From contig CALLMA010000049.1 of assembly GCA_938008015.1 (NCBI GenBank), positions 1-43,766 on the forward strand: a DNA stretch of 43,766 nt, read 5' to 3'. The translations under genes and the position numbers were made by a program. This document shows, piece by piece, positions 30,237 through 39,044 of this stretch. Every line of letters starts with the position of its first letter. The first letter of the stretch is position 1. This DNA is from an uncultured Celeribacter sp. Lineage in GTDB: Bacteria; Pseudomonadota; Alphaproteobacteria; Rhodobacterales; Rhodobacteraceae. A model generated the notes under the pieces. The model saw only the letters and a list, made by a program, of their open reading frames with translations, was not told where the DNA came from and did not search any database.

Positions 30237-30314
30237 AATGGAACAAATTTGATCTGCGCGGCTAAAATAACTTCTTCTACAAGGTTCTGGATCAAAAGAA
30301 GTTTTGAGATTCGT

Positions 30315-30323
30315 TGTGGATAA
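30315..30323 (-). promoter_or_regulatory. DnaA box (TTATCCACA on minus strand)
   Basis: TGTGGATAA on plus strand, exact reverse complement of the consensus TTATCCACA. Confidence 0.65.
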
Positions 30324-30443
30324 ATAAAGAGTCAAGCGAGAAGAACGATTGCGCGCCGCCTCACAAGCTTGTTATCTTCCTTTCTAGCGATTCATCCGAG
30401 TCCCTCATATAAGTCTAAATTTATATCATTTTTATTTTATGAT

Positions 30444-30469
30444 TCATTCATCATTTTATGTATGAATGA
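30444..30469. repeat. Inverted repeat TCATTCAT-N10-ATGAATGA upstream of dnaA
   Basis: Perfect 8-bp arms (30444-30451 and 30462-30469). Confidence 0.6.
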
Positions 30470-30553
30470 CAAATTCTTATGGGGTTTTTCGTGTTTGATC
30501 ACATTGCGCCTATGCGCCACAAAAATAGAAAATAAAATGCGGACAGCCGAACA

Positions 30554-31960
30554 ATGAATGCAAATATTTGGGAATTAGCGAAGGGACAGCTTGAAAAGAA
30601 AGTTGGTACTCATAATTTCACGAATTGGATTGAGCCAATTGAATTGAGTGATGTCCAAAATCGAACCGCATTTTTTTCAGTGCCGACCAATTTTATGGCC
30701 AATTGGCTCAATCGTAATTTTGCGGATGCAATTTTAGCTCAGCTCAAGGAAGTCGATGACTCAATCGCGCGTCTGGATTTTCAAGTTTTCAGCCAAAAGC
30801 CAAAAGCATCGGTGCAAAAATTTGAAACCGAGAGCGATGCAGATGTCGCCAAAGAAATAAACGACACACCGGCAGTTAAGCAGCCCGCTCCTAAAAAAAG
30901 CACAAGAAGAGATGAAAAGCTTCCTGGCGCTCCTTTAGATAAGCGCTTTACCTTTGATAACTTTGTTGTCGGGAAGCCAAACGAGCTTGCGCATGCAGCC
31001 GCAAAGCGTGTTGGGGAAGGTGGGGTTGTCACATTTAATCCGCTTTTCCTATATGGTGGTGTTGGCCTTGGTAAGACGCACTTAATGCATGCGATTGCGC
31101 ATGAATTGCAAACCAGCAGCCCTAATTTGAGAGTTGTATATCTCTCAGCTGAGCAATTTATGTATCGTTTTGTTCAGGCGCTTCGCGATAAGCAGATGAT
31201 TGATTTCAAACAAATCTTTAGATCTGTGGATGTGCTAATGGTGGATGATGTCCAATTCATCGCTGGTAAAGACAGTACGCAAGAAGAGTTTTTCCATACC
31301 TTCAATGCGCTTGTAGATCAGGGCAAGCAAATCATTATTTCCGCTGATCGCGCGCCTGGAGAAATTCAAGGCCTCGAAGAACGTATTAAATCGCGCCTGC
31401 AATGCGGCCTTGTTGTTGATTTGCACCCAACAGACTATGAGCTCCGCCTTGGCGTGCTTCAAACAAAGGCAGATAATTACCGCGAGCAATATCCAGAGCT
31501 TGCCTTTGCTGATGGCGTCTTAGAATTTTTGGCCCACCGTATTTCTAGCAACGTGCGTGTGCTTGAAGGCGCTTTGATGCGCTTATTCGCTTATGCCTCG
31601 CTTGTGGGGCGTGAAATTACATTAGATCTGACGCAAGAATGCCTTGCCGATATTCTAAAGGCCTCTGATCGCAAAGTAACCGTCGAAGAAATTCAGAGAA
31701 AAGTATCCGAGCATTTCTCTATTCGCCTTTCCGATATGATTGGCCCAAAACGCGCGAGAACGATCGCGCGCCCACGCCAAATGGCAATGTATCTTTCTAA
31801 GCAGCTAACATCGCGTTCTTTGCCTGAAATTGGGCGTAGATTTGGCGGGCGCGATCATACAACTGTGATGCATGGCGTGCGTAAAATTGAAGAGCTGATT
31901 GTGAGCGATAGTCAAATATCAGAAGATGTTGAAATGTTACGTCGCGCTTTGGAGGCGTGA
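30554..31960 (+). CDS. dnaA: Chromosomal replication initiator DnaA
   Basis: FTFDNFVVGKPNELAHAAAKRV; NPLFLYGGVGLGKTHLMHAI; GGRDHTTVMHGVRKIEEL. Confidence 0.98.
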   Translation: MNANIWELAKGQLEKKVGTHNFTNWIEPIELSDVQNRTAFFSVPTNFMANWLNRNFADAILAQLKEVDDSIARLDFQVFSQKPKASVQKFETESDADVAKEINDTPAVKQPAPKKSTRRDEKLPGAPLDKRFTFDNFVVGKPNELAHAAAKRVGEGGVVTFNPLFLYGGVGLGKTHLMHAIAHELQTSSPNLRVVYLSAEQFMYRFVQALRDKQMIDFKQIFRSVDVLMVDDVQFIAGKDSTQEEFFHTFNALVDQGKQIIISADRAPGEIQGLEERIKSRLQCGLVVDLHPTDYELRLGVLQTKADNYREQYPELAFADGVLEFLAHRISSNVRVLEGALMRLFAYASLVGREITLDLTQECLADILKASDRKVTVEEIQRKVSEHFSIRLSDMIGPKRARTIARPRQMAMYLSKQLTSRSLPEIGRRFGGRDHTTVMHGVRKIEELIVSDSQISEDVEMLRRALEA

Positions 31961-32093
31961 TCACATAGCTTGCGTATAATGCGCTTGACCTAGGCGTTGT
32001 TACTTCTATCAATAACATTAAAGAAAACTTGCGCTTTTAGAGGGATAGTTTACGATCATTCCTCCAAGCGAATTGAGACAGTATGAGGATCGC

Positions 32094-33212
32094 ATGAAAA
32101 TTAGTATCGAGCGCAGCGAGTTATTAAAGGCTGTTGGACAAGCACAATCGGTTGTTGAACGTCGTAATACCATCCCAATTCTTGCCAATGTTCTGATTGA
32201 AGCCGAAGGAGATTCCGTTTCTTTTCGGGCTACCGATTTGGATATTGAAGTGATTGATAAATCGCCTGCAATGGTAGAGCGCGCTGGCGCAACGACTGTT
32301 TCTGCAGTGACATTGCATGAAATTGTTCGAAAACTTCCAGATGGCGCGATGGTTGTGCTCAGTGATGACGCGGCCGCAGGACGCCTGAGTGTGGCGGCGG
32401 GGCGGTCCAACTTCTCCTTAGCAACACTTCCTAAAGAAGATTTTCCCGCAATGGCCTCGGCTGATTATGCGAGTAATTTTTCGATCGCAGCCCCTGCTTT
32501 GCGCCGCTTATTTGATAAATCAAAATTTGCCATGTCAACGGAAGAAACGCGCTACTATTTGAATGGTGTGTATCTGCATGTGTCAGACGGAGAAAATGGC
32601 AAGGTGCTTCGCTGTGTTGCCACGGATGGTCATAGATTGGCGCGCGTTGATGCGGATTTGCCTGAGAATGCACTTGATTTGCCGGGCGTGATTGTGCCGC
32701 GTAAAACGGTTGGCGAATTGCGCAAGCTGCTTGATGACGATGATATGGAGGTGGCTGTATCTGTGTCTGAAACGAAAATTCGTTTTGCAACGCCAGCTAT
32801 TACCCTAACTTCTAAAGTCATTGATGGCACATTCCCTGATTATACGCGCGTGATCCCAACAGGGAATACCAAGCAACTTGAAGTAGATGCATCAGAATTT
32901 GCCAAAGCGGTGGACCGTGTTGCAACTGTGTCTTCTGAGCGCTCTCGTGCTGTAAAATTGAGCTTATCTGAAGATAAGCTGACTTTGATTGTAAATGCAC
33001 CAGATGCTGGCACAGCGGAAGAAGAGCTCATTGTTGCCTATAATGATGAACCGCTTGAGATCGGATTTAATGCAAAATATTTGCTCGAATTGGCCTCTCA
33101 GGTCGACCGTGAAAATGCAACATTTATGTTTAATGCATCTGGCGATCCAGCCCTTATGCGCGAAGGAAATGATACGTCGTCTGTCTATGTTGTGATGCCA
33201 ATGCGTGTCTGA
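32094..33212 (+). CDS. dnaN: DNA polymerase III beta clamp
   Basis: MKISIERSELLKAVGQAQSVVERRNTIPILANVLIEA; C-terminal SSVYVVMPMRV; start set at ATG 32094. Confidence 0.97.
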   Translation: MKISIERSELLKAVGQAQSVVERRNTIPILANVLIEAEGDSVSFRATDLDIEVIDKSPAMVERAGATTVSAVTLHEIVRKLPDGAMVVLSDDAAAGRLSVAAGRSNFSLATLPKEDFPAMASADYASNFSIAAPALRRLFDKSKFAMSTEETRYYLNGVYLHVSDGENGKVLRCVATDGHRLARVDADLPENALDLPGVIVPRKTVGELRKLLDDDDMEVAVSVSETKIRFATPAITLTSKVIDGTFPDYTRVIPTGNTKQLEVDASEFAKAVDRVATVSSERSRAVKLSLSEDKLTLIVNAPDAGTAEEELIVAYNDEPLEIGFNAKYLLELASQVDRENATFMFNASGDPALMREGNDTSSVYVVMPMRV

Positions 33213-33231
33213 AGTTAAAACAGACAGTCGG

Positions 33232-34329
33232 ATGGCGTGCCTTTATATTGAACAGCTGAGCCTGTCGCATTTTCGCTCGCATAAAACAGCTCATTTAGAA
33301 TTTGACGGGCGCCCTGTTGCAATATGGGGCGCTAATGGCGTTGGTAAGACAAATATTTTAGAAGCCGTTTCAATGTTATCCCCTGGGCGCGGCATGCGGC
33401 GTTTGGCATCGGAGCATTTGGCATATAAGCCCGATAATATCGGCTGGAAAATCAAAGCGAACCTGCAAACGAAAAACCAATTTCATGAGCTGGAAACATG
33501 GGCGGAAACGAGCAAATCCCGCAATGTACGCATTGACGGCAAGCTTGGCCCTCAAGTTGCGCTTGCGCGTTTGTCGCGCGTGATTTGGCTGGTTCCTGCA
33601 ATGGATCGGCTTTGGATTGAAGGGGCGGAAGGGCGCAGGCGGTTTTTCGATCGGCTTGTGATGAGTTTTGAGCCTGCGCATGCTGATGCGATTTTATCTT
33701 ATGAAAAATCGATGCGAGAAAGAAATCGCCTGTTAAAAGAAGGTGTTCGAGATTCTCATTGGTACCGTGCCTTAGAGGTCAATATGGCGCAAAAAGGGGC
33801 TCTGATCATGCGCTATCGCATGGAGGTTTTGGCGCGTATTAGTGTTGCACAAAATGAAGTTCATGGGGATTTTCCGCGTGCAGATTTGAGTTTAAGTTCT
33901 TCTGATGCCATGGCGCTACCTGAAAGTGAAGCGGATCTAATGGCCGCGTTTTCAGACAATCGAATGCGCGACCTCGCAGCAGGGCGCACCTTAATTGGCC
34001 CTCACCGAGCTGATATTCATGCCATTTATAAGGCAAAAGGCATCGCAGCTGATCAGGCTTCTACGGGTGAGCAAAAAGCCCTTTTAATTTCGATGATCTT
34101 AGCAAATGGCAGAGCTTTATCTGCGGAAACAGGCGAAGCGCCTATCTACCTGCTTGATGAAGTCGCAGCGCATTTGGATGTGAACCGTCGTGGCGCTTTA
34201 TATGACGAAATTTGTTCTTTGAAAGCGCAAGCATTCATGACAGGTACAGAAGCAGATTTATTTTCAGATTTAAAAGATCGCGCTATGAAGTTTGAATTAA
34301 CTCAAACACAGATCAACCGCGCTCCTTAA
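33232..34329 (+). CDS. recF: DNA replication/repair protein RecF (alternative GTG start at 33205)
   Basis: IEQLSLSHFRSHKTAHLEF; IWGANGVGKTNILEAVSMLSPGRGMR; LLDEVAAHLD. Confidence 0.93.
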   Translation: MACLYIEQLSLSHFRSHKTAHLEFDGRPVAIWGANGVGKTNILEAVSMLSPGRGMRRLASEHLAYKPDNIGWKIKANLQTKNQFHELETWAETSKSRNVRIDGKLGPQVALARLSRVIWLVPAMDRLWIEGAEGRRRFFDRLVMSFEPAHADAILSYEKSMRERNRLLKEGVRDSHWYRALEVNMAQKGALIMRYRMEVLARISVAQNEVHGDFPRADLSLSSSDAMALPESEADLMAAFSDNRMRDLAAGRTLIGPHRADIHAIYKAKGIAADQASTGEQKALLISMILANGRALSAETGEAPIYLLDEVAAHLDVNRRGALYDEICSLKAQAFMTGTEADLFSDLKDRAMKFELTQTQINRAP

Positions 34330-34337
34330 GGTATAAA

Positions 34338-34961
34338 ATGACATTAGGATTTATAGAACTTAGCCTATATGCTATTGCATTGTTTGGATTATTTATGACG
34401 CCCGGCCCTGTATGGGTGGCCCTTTTAGCGCGGGCTTTATCGGGGGGCTTCCATTCCGCTTGGCCTTTGGCACTGGGCGTTGTGATCGGTGATGTCTTTT
34501 GGGCTTTATTTGCAATTTGGGGCGTAAGTTGGGTTCTTTCGGAGTTTAGCTGGTTTCTGACGGCTTTACAGTGGGGCGCTGTTGTCATGTTTTTGGCGAT
34601 GGGTGTTTTGTTGATAAAGAAATCAGATTCAGCCATCAGCGCAAATAGTCGCCTAACGCGCCCTGGAATGATGGCGGGGTTTATTGCAGGGCTGATTGTC
34701 ATCATAGGCAATCCAAAAGCCGTGCTATTTTATACGCTCATGCTACCAGGCTTTTTCAATATCAATGCTTTAACTGCTTTGGATGTGGTCGCTATTTGTG
34801 CCGTTTCGGGGCTTATTCCATTCTCGTGCAATCTAATATTGGCGGTATTTGTTGGAAAAATCCGCGCTCTTATGGCCTCTGATCGTGCTATAAGGCGCAT
34901 GAATGTGACAGCAGGCGTTTTGATGATACTTGTTGCAATTGTGATTGCCTTTAGCAAATAA
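34338..34961 (+). CDS. LysE/RhtB-family amino-acid exporter-like protein
   Basis: FMTPGPVWVALLARALSGGFHSAWPLALGVVIGD; NPKAVLFYTLMLPGF. Confidence 0.88.
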   Translation: MTLGFIELSLYAIALFGLFMTPGPVWVALLARALSGGFHSAWPLALGVVIGDVFWALFAIWGVSWVLSEFSWFLTALQWGAVVMFLAMGVLLIKKSDSAISANSRLTRPGMMAGFIAGLIVIIGNPKAVLFYTLMLPGFFNINALTALDVVAICAVSGLIPFSCNLILAVFVGKIRALMASDRAIRRMNVTAGVLMILVAIVIAFSK

Positions 34962-35050
34962 TTTTGTGGAATTATCTAGGGCTAATGGCATACAAGGCCA
35001 ATATTCAGTCTAAGGTGCATCGAGAGCGCCGTTAAAAGCAGGAGTTTGAA

Positions 35051-35881
35051 TTGGGTACAAAAATTCCTTTAGCAGGTGTTATTGGGGCGCCTATTTCGCA
35101 TTCAAAATCACCAAAACTTCACGGCTATTGGCTCAATAAATATGGCATAGATGGGCATTATGTTCATTTGCATATCGAGCAAAGTGATCTCAAAGATGCA
35201 TTAGCGCACATGCCGAAAATGGGGTTTGTTGGTGCGAATGTGACGATTCCGCATAAAGAAGCTGTGTTGGAATTGGCAGATGAAGTATCCGATCGCGCTG
35301 CGATGATTGGAGCGGCCAATACGCTTTCATTTAGGCCTGATGGCACAATTCATGCCGATAATACGGATGGCTACGGCTTTATTGAAAACTTAAAGGCTCA
35401 TTCAAATTGGGATCCAAAGGCGGGCGCGGCCGTGGTGCTTGGGGCTGGCGGTGCGGCGCGTGCGGTTGTTTATTCGTTGCTTGAGGAAGGTGTTCGTGAA
35501 ATTCGGCTCTTGAACCGAACGCGAGAGAGGGCGCAAGCGCTTCAATCCGAGTTTGGTGCTCGGATTATTGTCGAAGATTGGGAGCGCGTTGATCTATGCC
35601 TTGAGGGCGCCAGAACTATTGTAAATACGACATCTCTTGGGATGGTTGGAAATCATGATTTAACGCTTTCTCTTGATCTTTTAGACGCAGATGCCGTTGT
35701 CACGGATTTGGTTTATACCCCCCTTGAAACATCTTTATTGCGCCAAGCTAAAGCGCGCGGGTGTCAAACTGTCGATGGCCTTGGCATGCTTCTTTATCAA
35801 GCTGCGCCAGGGTTTGAACGGTGGTTTAAGCATATGCCTGAAGTTGATGAGGCTCTGCGCCAGCACATGTTATCGTCGTGA
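35051..35881 (+). CDS. aroE: Shikimate dehydrogenase
   Basis: GVIGAPISHSKSPKLHGYWL; GANVTIPHKEAVLELAD; NTDGYGFIENL; VLGAGGAARAVVYSL. Confidence 0.97.
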   Translation: MGTKIPLAGVIGAPISHSKSPKLHGYWLNKYGIDGHYVHLHIEQSDLKDALAHMPKMGFVGANVTIPHKEAVLELADEVSDRAAMIGAANTLSFRPDGTIHADNTDGYGFIENLKAHSNWDPKAGAAVVLGAGGAARAVVYSLLEEGVREIRLLNRTRERAQALQSEFGARIIVEDWERVDLCLEGARTIVNTTSLGMVGNHDLTLSLDLLDADAVVTDLVYTPLETSLLRQAKARGCQTVDGLGMLLYQAAPGFERWFKHMPEVDEALRQHMLSS

Positions 35882-36480
35882 AAAATAGACCCTATATCAT
35901 AGGTTTGACCGGCTCGATCGGTATGGGCAAGACGACAACGGCCTCTTTCTTCCGCGAGGCGGGCCTTCGCGTATGGGATGCCGATTGGGCTGTGAAGGAA
36001 TTGTACCAAGAGGGGGGCGCGGCTGTTGCGCCGATCCAGAAGATTTTCCCTGAAGTCGTGTTGGAGGGAAGGGTTTCAAGGCGATTACTCAAGGAGATGT
36101 TGAGGGCTTCGCCCGAGCTTTTATCGAAAATTGAAGAGATTGTTCACCCTCTTGTTGCTGAGCAAAGAAATGCATTCATCGCCACATCTCAGGCCGAGAT
36201 AATTGTGCTTGATATACCTTTGCTGTTTGAAGTGGGTATGGATCAAAATGTAGATTGCATTTTGGTTGTTTCTGTCGATGAACAGACCCAAAAGCAGCGC
36301 GTCATGGCACGCCCTGGGATGACGGAAATCCATTTTTCGACGATCTTGAAGAAGCAGATGCCCGATTGTGAAAAGAGGCAACGCGCGGATGTCGTCATTG
36401 AAACTTATGATAAAGCACATGTTCGGAAGAAAATTTTCGATCTTCTTGCTGAAATAAAGAGGAAGCTAGACCTTGCGTGA
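35878..36480 (+). CDS. coaE: Dephospho-CoA kinase
   Basis: IGLTGSIGMGKTTTASFFREAGLRVWDADWAV; LDIPLLFEVGMD. Confidence 0.95.
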   Translation: MKNRPYIIGLTGSIGMGKTTTASFFREAGLRVWDADWAVKELYQEGGAAVAPIQKIFPEVVLEGRVSRRLLKEMLRASPELLSKIEEIVHPLVAEQRNAFIATSQAEIIVLDIPLLFEVGMDQNVDCILVVSVDEQTQKQRVMARPGMTEIHFSTILKKQMPDCEKRQRADVVIETYDKAHVRKKIFDLLAEIKRKLDLA

Positions 36481-37222
36481 GATCGTATTAGACACTGAAA
36501 CGACTGGATTCGACCCTTTTAGCGGCGATCGCTTGGTTGAAATCGGGGCGATAGAACTTGTGAATCACGTTGCGACTGGGCGTGTCTATCACCAATATAT
36601 AAATCCTGAGAGAATGATGCCTGAAGGCGCGTTTTCAGTGCATGGTATTGGCCCTGATTTGCTTGAAACGCCGCGAGAGGCCAGAGAGGGAGAGGTGGTT
36701 TTAAAAGATAAACCGCTTTTTAAAGAAGTTGCCCAAGATTTCATTGATTTTATCGAAGACTCAAAATTAGTCATCCATAATGCCGCATTTGATATGAAGT
36801 TTTTGAATGCGGAATTGAGCTGGCTCAATATGGCGCAGATTTCTAAAACGCGCGCCATTGATACATTGATGATTGCGAGGCGAAAGTTTCCAGGTTCGCC
36901 TGCATCCCTAGATGCGCTTTGTCGACGTTTTAATATCGATAATAGCTCGCGTAGCCTTCATGGCGCTTTGCTTGATAGTGAAATTTTGGCCGAAGTTTAT
37001 TTGGAGCTTATCGGCGGTCGTCAGCCAGGGTTGGTGCTAGCGCCGTCAAATAGCGCCTCAAACTCTGCCAATGACGCATCTCGAGCGGCAATGGGGGCTG
37101 TCAAAAAAAGAGAGATACCTTTGCCTTCTCGCATCACAAAAGAAGAAGCCGCCGCCCATAGCGCTTTTGTAGAAGCATTGGGCGACGGCTCTGTTTGGAA
37201 TAAACTCAAATCAAGTGATTAG
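36473..37222 (+). CDS. dnaQ: DNA polymerase III epsilon subunit (TTG start)
   Basis: REIVLDTETTGFDPFSGDRLVEIGAIELVN; VIHNAAFDMKFLNAEL; SRSLHGALLDSEILAEVYL. Confidence 0.96.
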   Translation: MREIVLDTETTGFDPFSGDRLVEIGAIELVNHVATGRVYHQYINPERMMPEGAFSVHGIGPDLLETPREAREGEVVLKDKPLFKEVAQDFIDFIEDSKLVIHNAAFDMKFLNAELSWLNMAQISKTRAIDTLMIARRKFPGSPASLDALCRRFNIDNSSRSLHGALLDSEILAEVYLELIGGRQPGLVLAPSNSASNSANDASRAAMGAVKKREIPLPSRITKEEAAAHSAFVEALGDGSVWNKLKSSD

Positions 37223-37728
37223 TTTACTTTTTGCTCTTCAGCTTGTGCAGCAGCGCGGCGCTGAAGCTCTTGGCGGTAAAGACCAACGAAATCGATTTGA
37301 TCGAGATTAACAGGCATGAAACCACCATCACGCGTTACATCGTGTACAATGCGGCGCAAGAATGGGAAGAGCATGCGTGGGCATTCGATCAAGAGATATG
37401 GGTGCATTTGCTCATCTGGCACATTTTCAATGTGGAAAATTCCTACATAGTCTATTTCGAGGATGAAAAAGGTCTCACCGGCCTCAGATTTGCTCTCGAT
37501 CTTAACCTTTGTGCTCACATCAAAGCGATTCTCTTCTTCGCGTTTACGTGCATCCAAAGCCACTTGAACAGCAATATTTGGACGGCCTTCTGATTTAAGG
37601 CTTTTTTGCGCGTAGATGTTTTCAAACGACATATCGCGAATGAATTGGCCAACAATCTGCATTTTTACTTGCGGATTTGCTTCTGCTGCAGCTTCTTGTG
37701 TTGGTTCTTTTGTATCTGTATCAGCCAT
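37219..37728 (-). CDS. secB: Protein-export chaperone SecB
   Basis: QIVGQFIRDMSFENIYAQKSL; CPRMLFPFLRRIVHDVTRDGGFMPVNLDQIDFVGLY. Confidence 0.97.
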   Translation of the reverse strand: MADTDTKEPTQEAAAEANPQVKMQIVGQFIRDMSFENIYAQKSLKSEGRPNIAVQVALDARKREEENRFDVSTKVKIESKSEAGETFFILEIDYVGIFHIENVPDEQMHPYLLIECPRMLFPFLRRIVHDVTRDGGFMPVNLDQIDFVGLYRQELQRRAAAQAEEQKVN

Positions 37729-37786
37729 TTTTTATTTCCTTAAATATGCTGGTTTTTAAATTAGTAATTATGAACAAAATCTATTC

Positions 37787-38263
37787 TTATTCATTTTTAT
37801 CTAACGATTTATTAACTTCAACCTCTTTCCACTCACCATCGATCGTTGTGTCGCTTTGAGAGGTGCTTGTGCCTGTGTTATTATGGGTGAAATTGGTGTG
37901 AGTATGTAGTTTAACGTTTTTGATGTGTTGCTGGGCCAATTTCAACATTTTATCGCGAAACTTCGGGATGAGGAATAGAAAGCCAATCGTATCCGTGAAA
38001 AAACCAGGTGTGAGCATCAAAACGCCTGCAATGAGTATCATTGCGCCATGCGCAAGAGAGGTGCCTGGATCGTTTAGGTTGGAGAAAGACATTTGGATGT
38101 CGCGAAGCGCAGAGGCGCCTTGTTGGCGGACGAGATAAGTTCCAGCAATGGCGGTTAGAACAACAATAAGCAGTGTACTCCAAATCCCGATTGCGCCGCC
38201 AATTTGGATGAACAACCCAATTTCAATGATCGGAATTGCGACAAAAAGAATAAAAAGCCACAT
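37787..38263 (-). CDS. fxsA: FxsA family membrane protein
   Basis: IEIGLFIQIGGAIGIWSTLLIVVLTAIAGTYLVRQQG; LMLTPGFFTDTIGFLFLIP. Confidence 0.93.
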   Translation of the reverse strand: MWLFILFVAIPIIEIGLFIQIGGAIGIWSTLLIVVLTAIAGTYLVRQQGASALRDIQMSFSNLNDPGTSLAHGAMILIAGVLMLTPGFFTDTIGFLFLIPKFRDKMLKLAQQHIKNVKLHTHTNFTHNNTGTSTSQSDTTIDGEWKEVEVNKSLDKNE

Positions 38264-38369
38264 ATGTCCCCCTGTAAATATTTGCCACTATGCTAGAATT
38301 CATGCATATGCTCACCTACATAGTGATCAATAACACCGTTTTCTATGCCAATATGGAGAAACCTTTAAA

Positions 38370-39038
38370 ATGAACCAATCTTTTTTAACAATCTTGATCC
38401 TTGCAGGAGTAGCAATTTTTTTAATTTTGCGCTTGAAAGATGTTTTAGGAACAAGAGAGGGTTTTGAGCCAAATAAGGAAGATATGGCATCAAACGTATC
38501 AGCGAATAAAGCGACAAAGCAAAAGTTTGAAGTCATCGAAGGTGGGCCTGATCACGACATCATCGATAACGTAGAAGCTGGATCTGCTGCGGCAGATAGC
38601 TTAGCGGCGATTAAACGCATCGAGCCGAGTTTTAAGGTCTCCGAGTTTTTAGAAGGCGCGCGTGGGGCATATGAAATGATTTTGATGAGCTTTGAACGTG
38701 GCGAGCTTGATGAGATCAAAGATTTTCTTGCGGAAGATGTTTTGGCTGCCTTTGTCGATGTTGTTGCGGATCGCGAAGATAAGGGGCTCAAAGTTGAAAG
38801 CCAGTTTATCGGCATGCGCGAGGTGAAAATATTGAACGCAGCATTGGATCGAGCAACGGATGAGGCCGAAATTACGATTAGTTTCATTGCAGATGTGACC
38901 AATGTTGTAAAAGATCAAAATGGCGAGATTGTTGAGGGCAACCCAACAGCTGTTGTGAAGCAAAAAGATGTTTGGACGTTCTCAAGAGAATTGGGTGCCG
39001 ACGATCCAAATTGGCTTTTGGTTGCAACTGGGGCATAA
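38370..39038 (+). CDS. Tim44/TimA-family protein
   Basis: N-terminal TM helix, FKVSEFLEGARGAYEMILMSFERGELDEIKDFLAEDVLAAF Tim44-like domain. Confidence 0.92.
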   Translation: MNQSFLTILILAGVAIFLILRLKDVLGTREGFEPNKEDMASNVSANKATKQKFEVIEGGPDHDIIDNVEAGSAAADSLAAIKRIEPSFKVSEFLEGARGAYEMILMSFERGELDEIKDFLAEDVLAAFVDVVADREDKGLKVESQFIGMREVKILNAALDRATDEAEITISFIADVTNVVKDQNGEIVEGNPTAVVKQKDVWTFSRELGADDPNWLLVATGA

Positions 39039-39044
39039 AAACCT

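Larger units (their letters stand above)
30143..30553. other. Candidate oriC / dnaA control region (non-coding, hemC-dnaA intergenic)
   Basis: Longest intergenic gap in the window; polarity switch; perfect DnaA box; six GANTC sites; exact TTAA-N7-TTAA; 50 of 60 bases A/T in 30421-30480. Confidence 0.5.

Noticed and set aside
30369-30557. 62-aa ORF in the hemC-dnaA gap
   Set aside because: Overlaps the dnaA start, low-complexity F/I/S/K-rich translation from AT-rich DNA, no family motif; region better explained as regulatory/origin.
37231-37593. 120-aa ORF opposite secB
   Set aside because: Antisense to SecB coding sequence; no RBS or domain.
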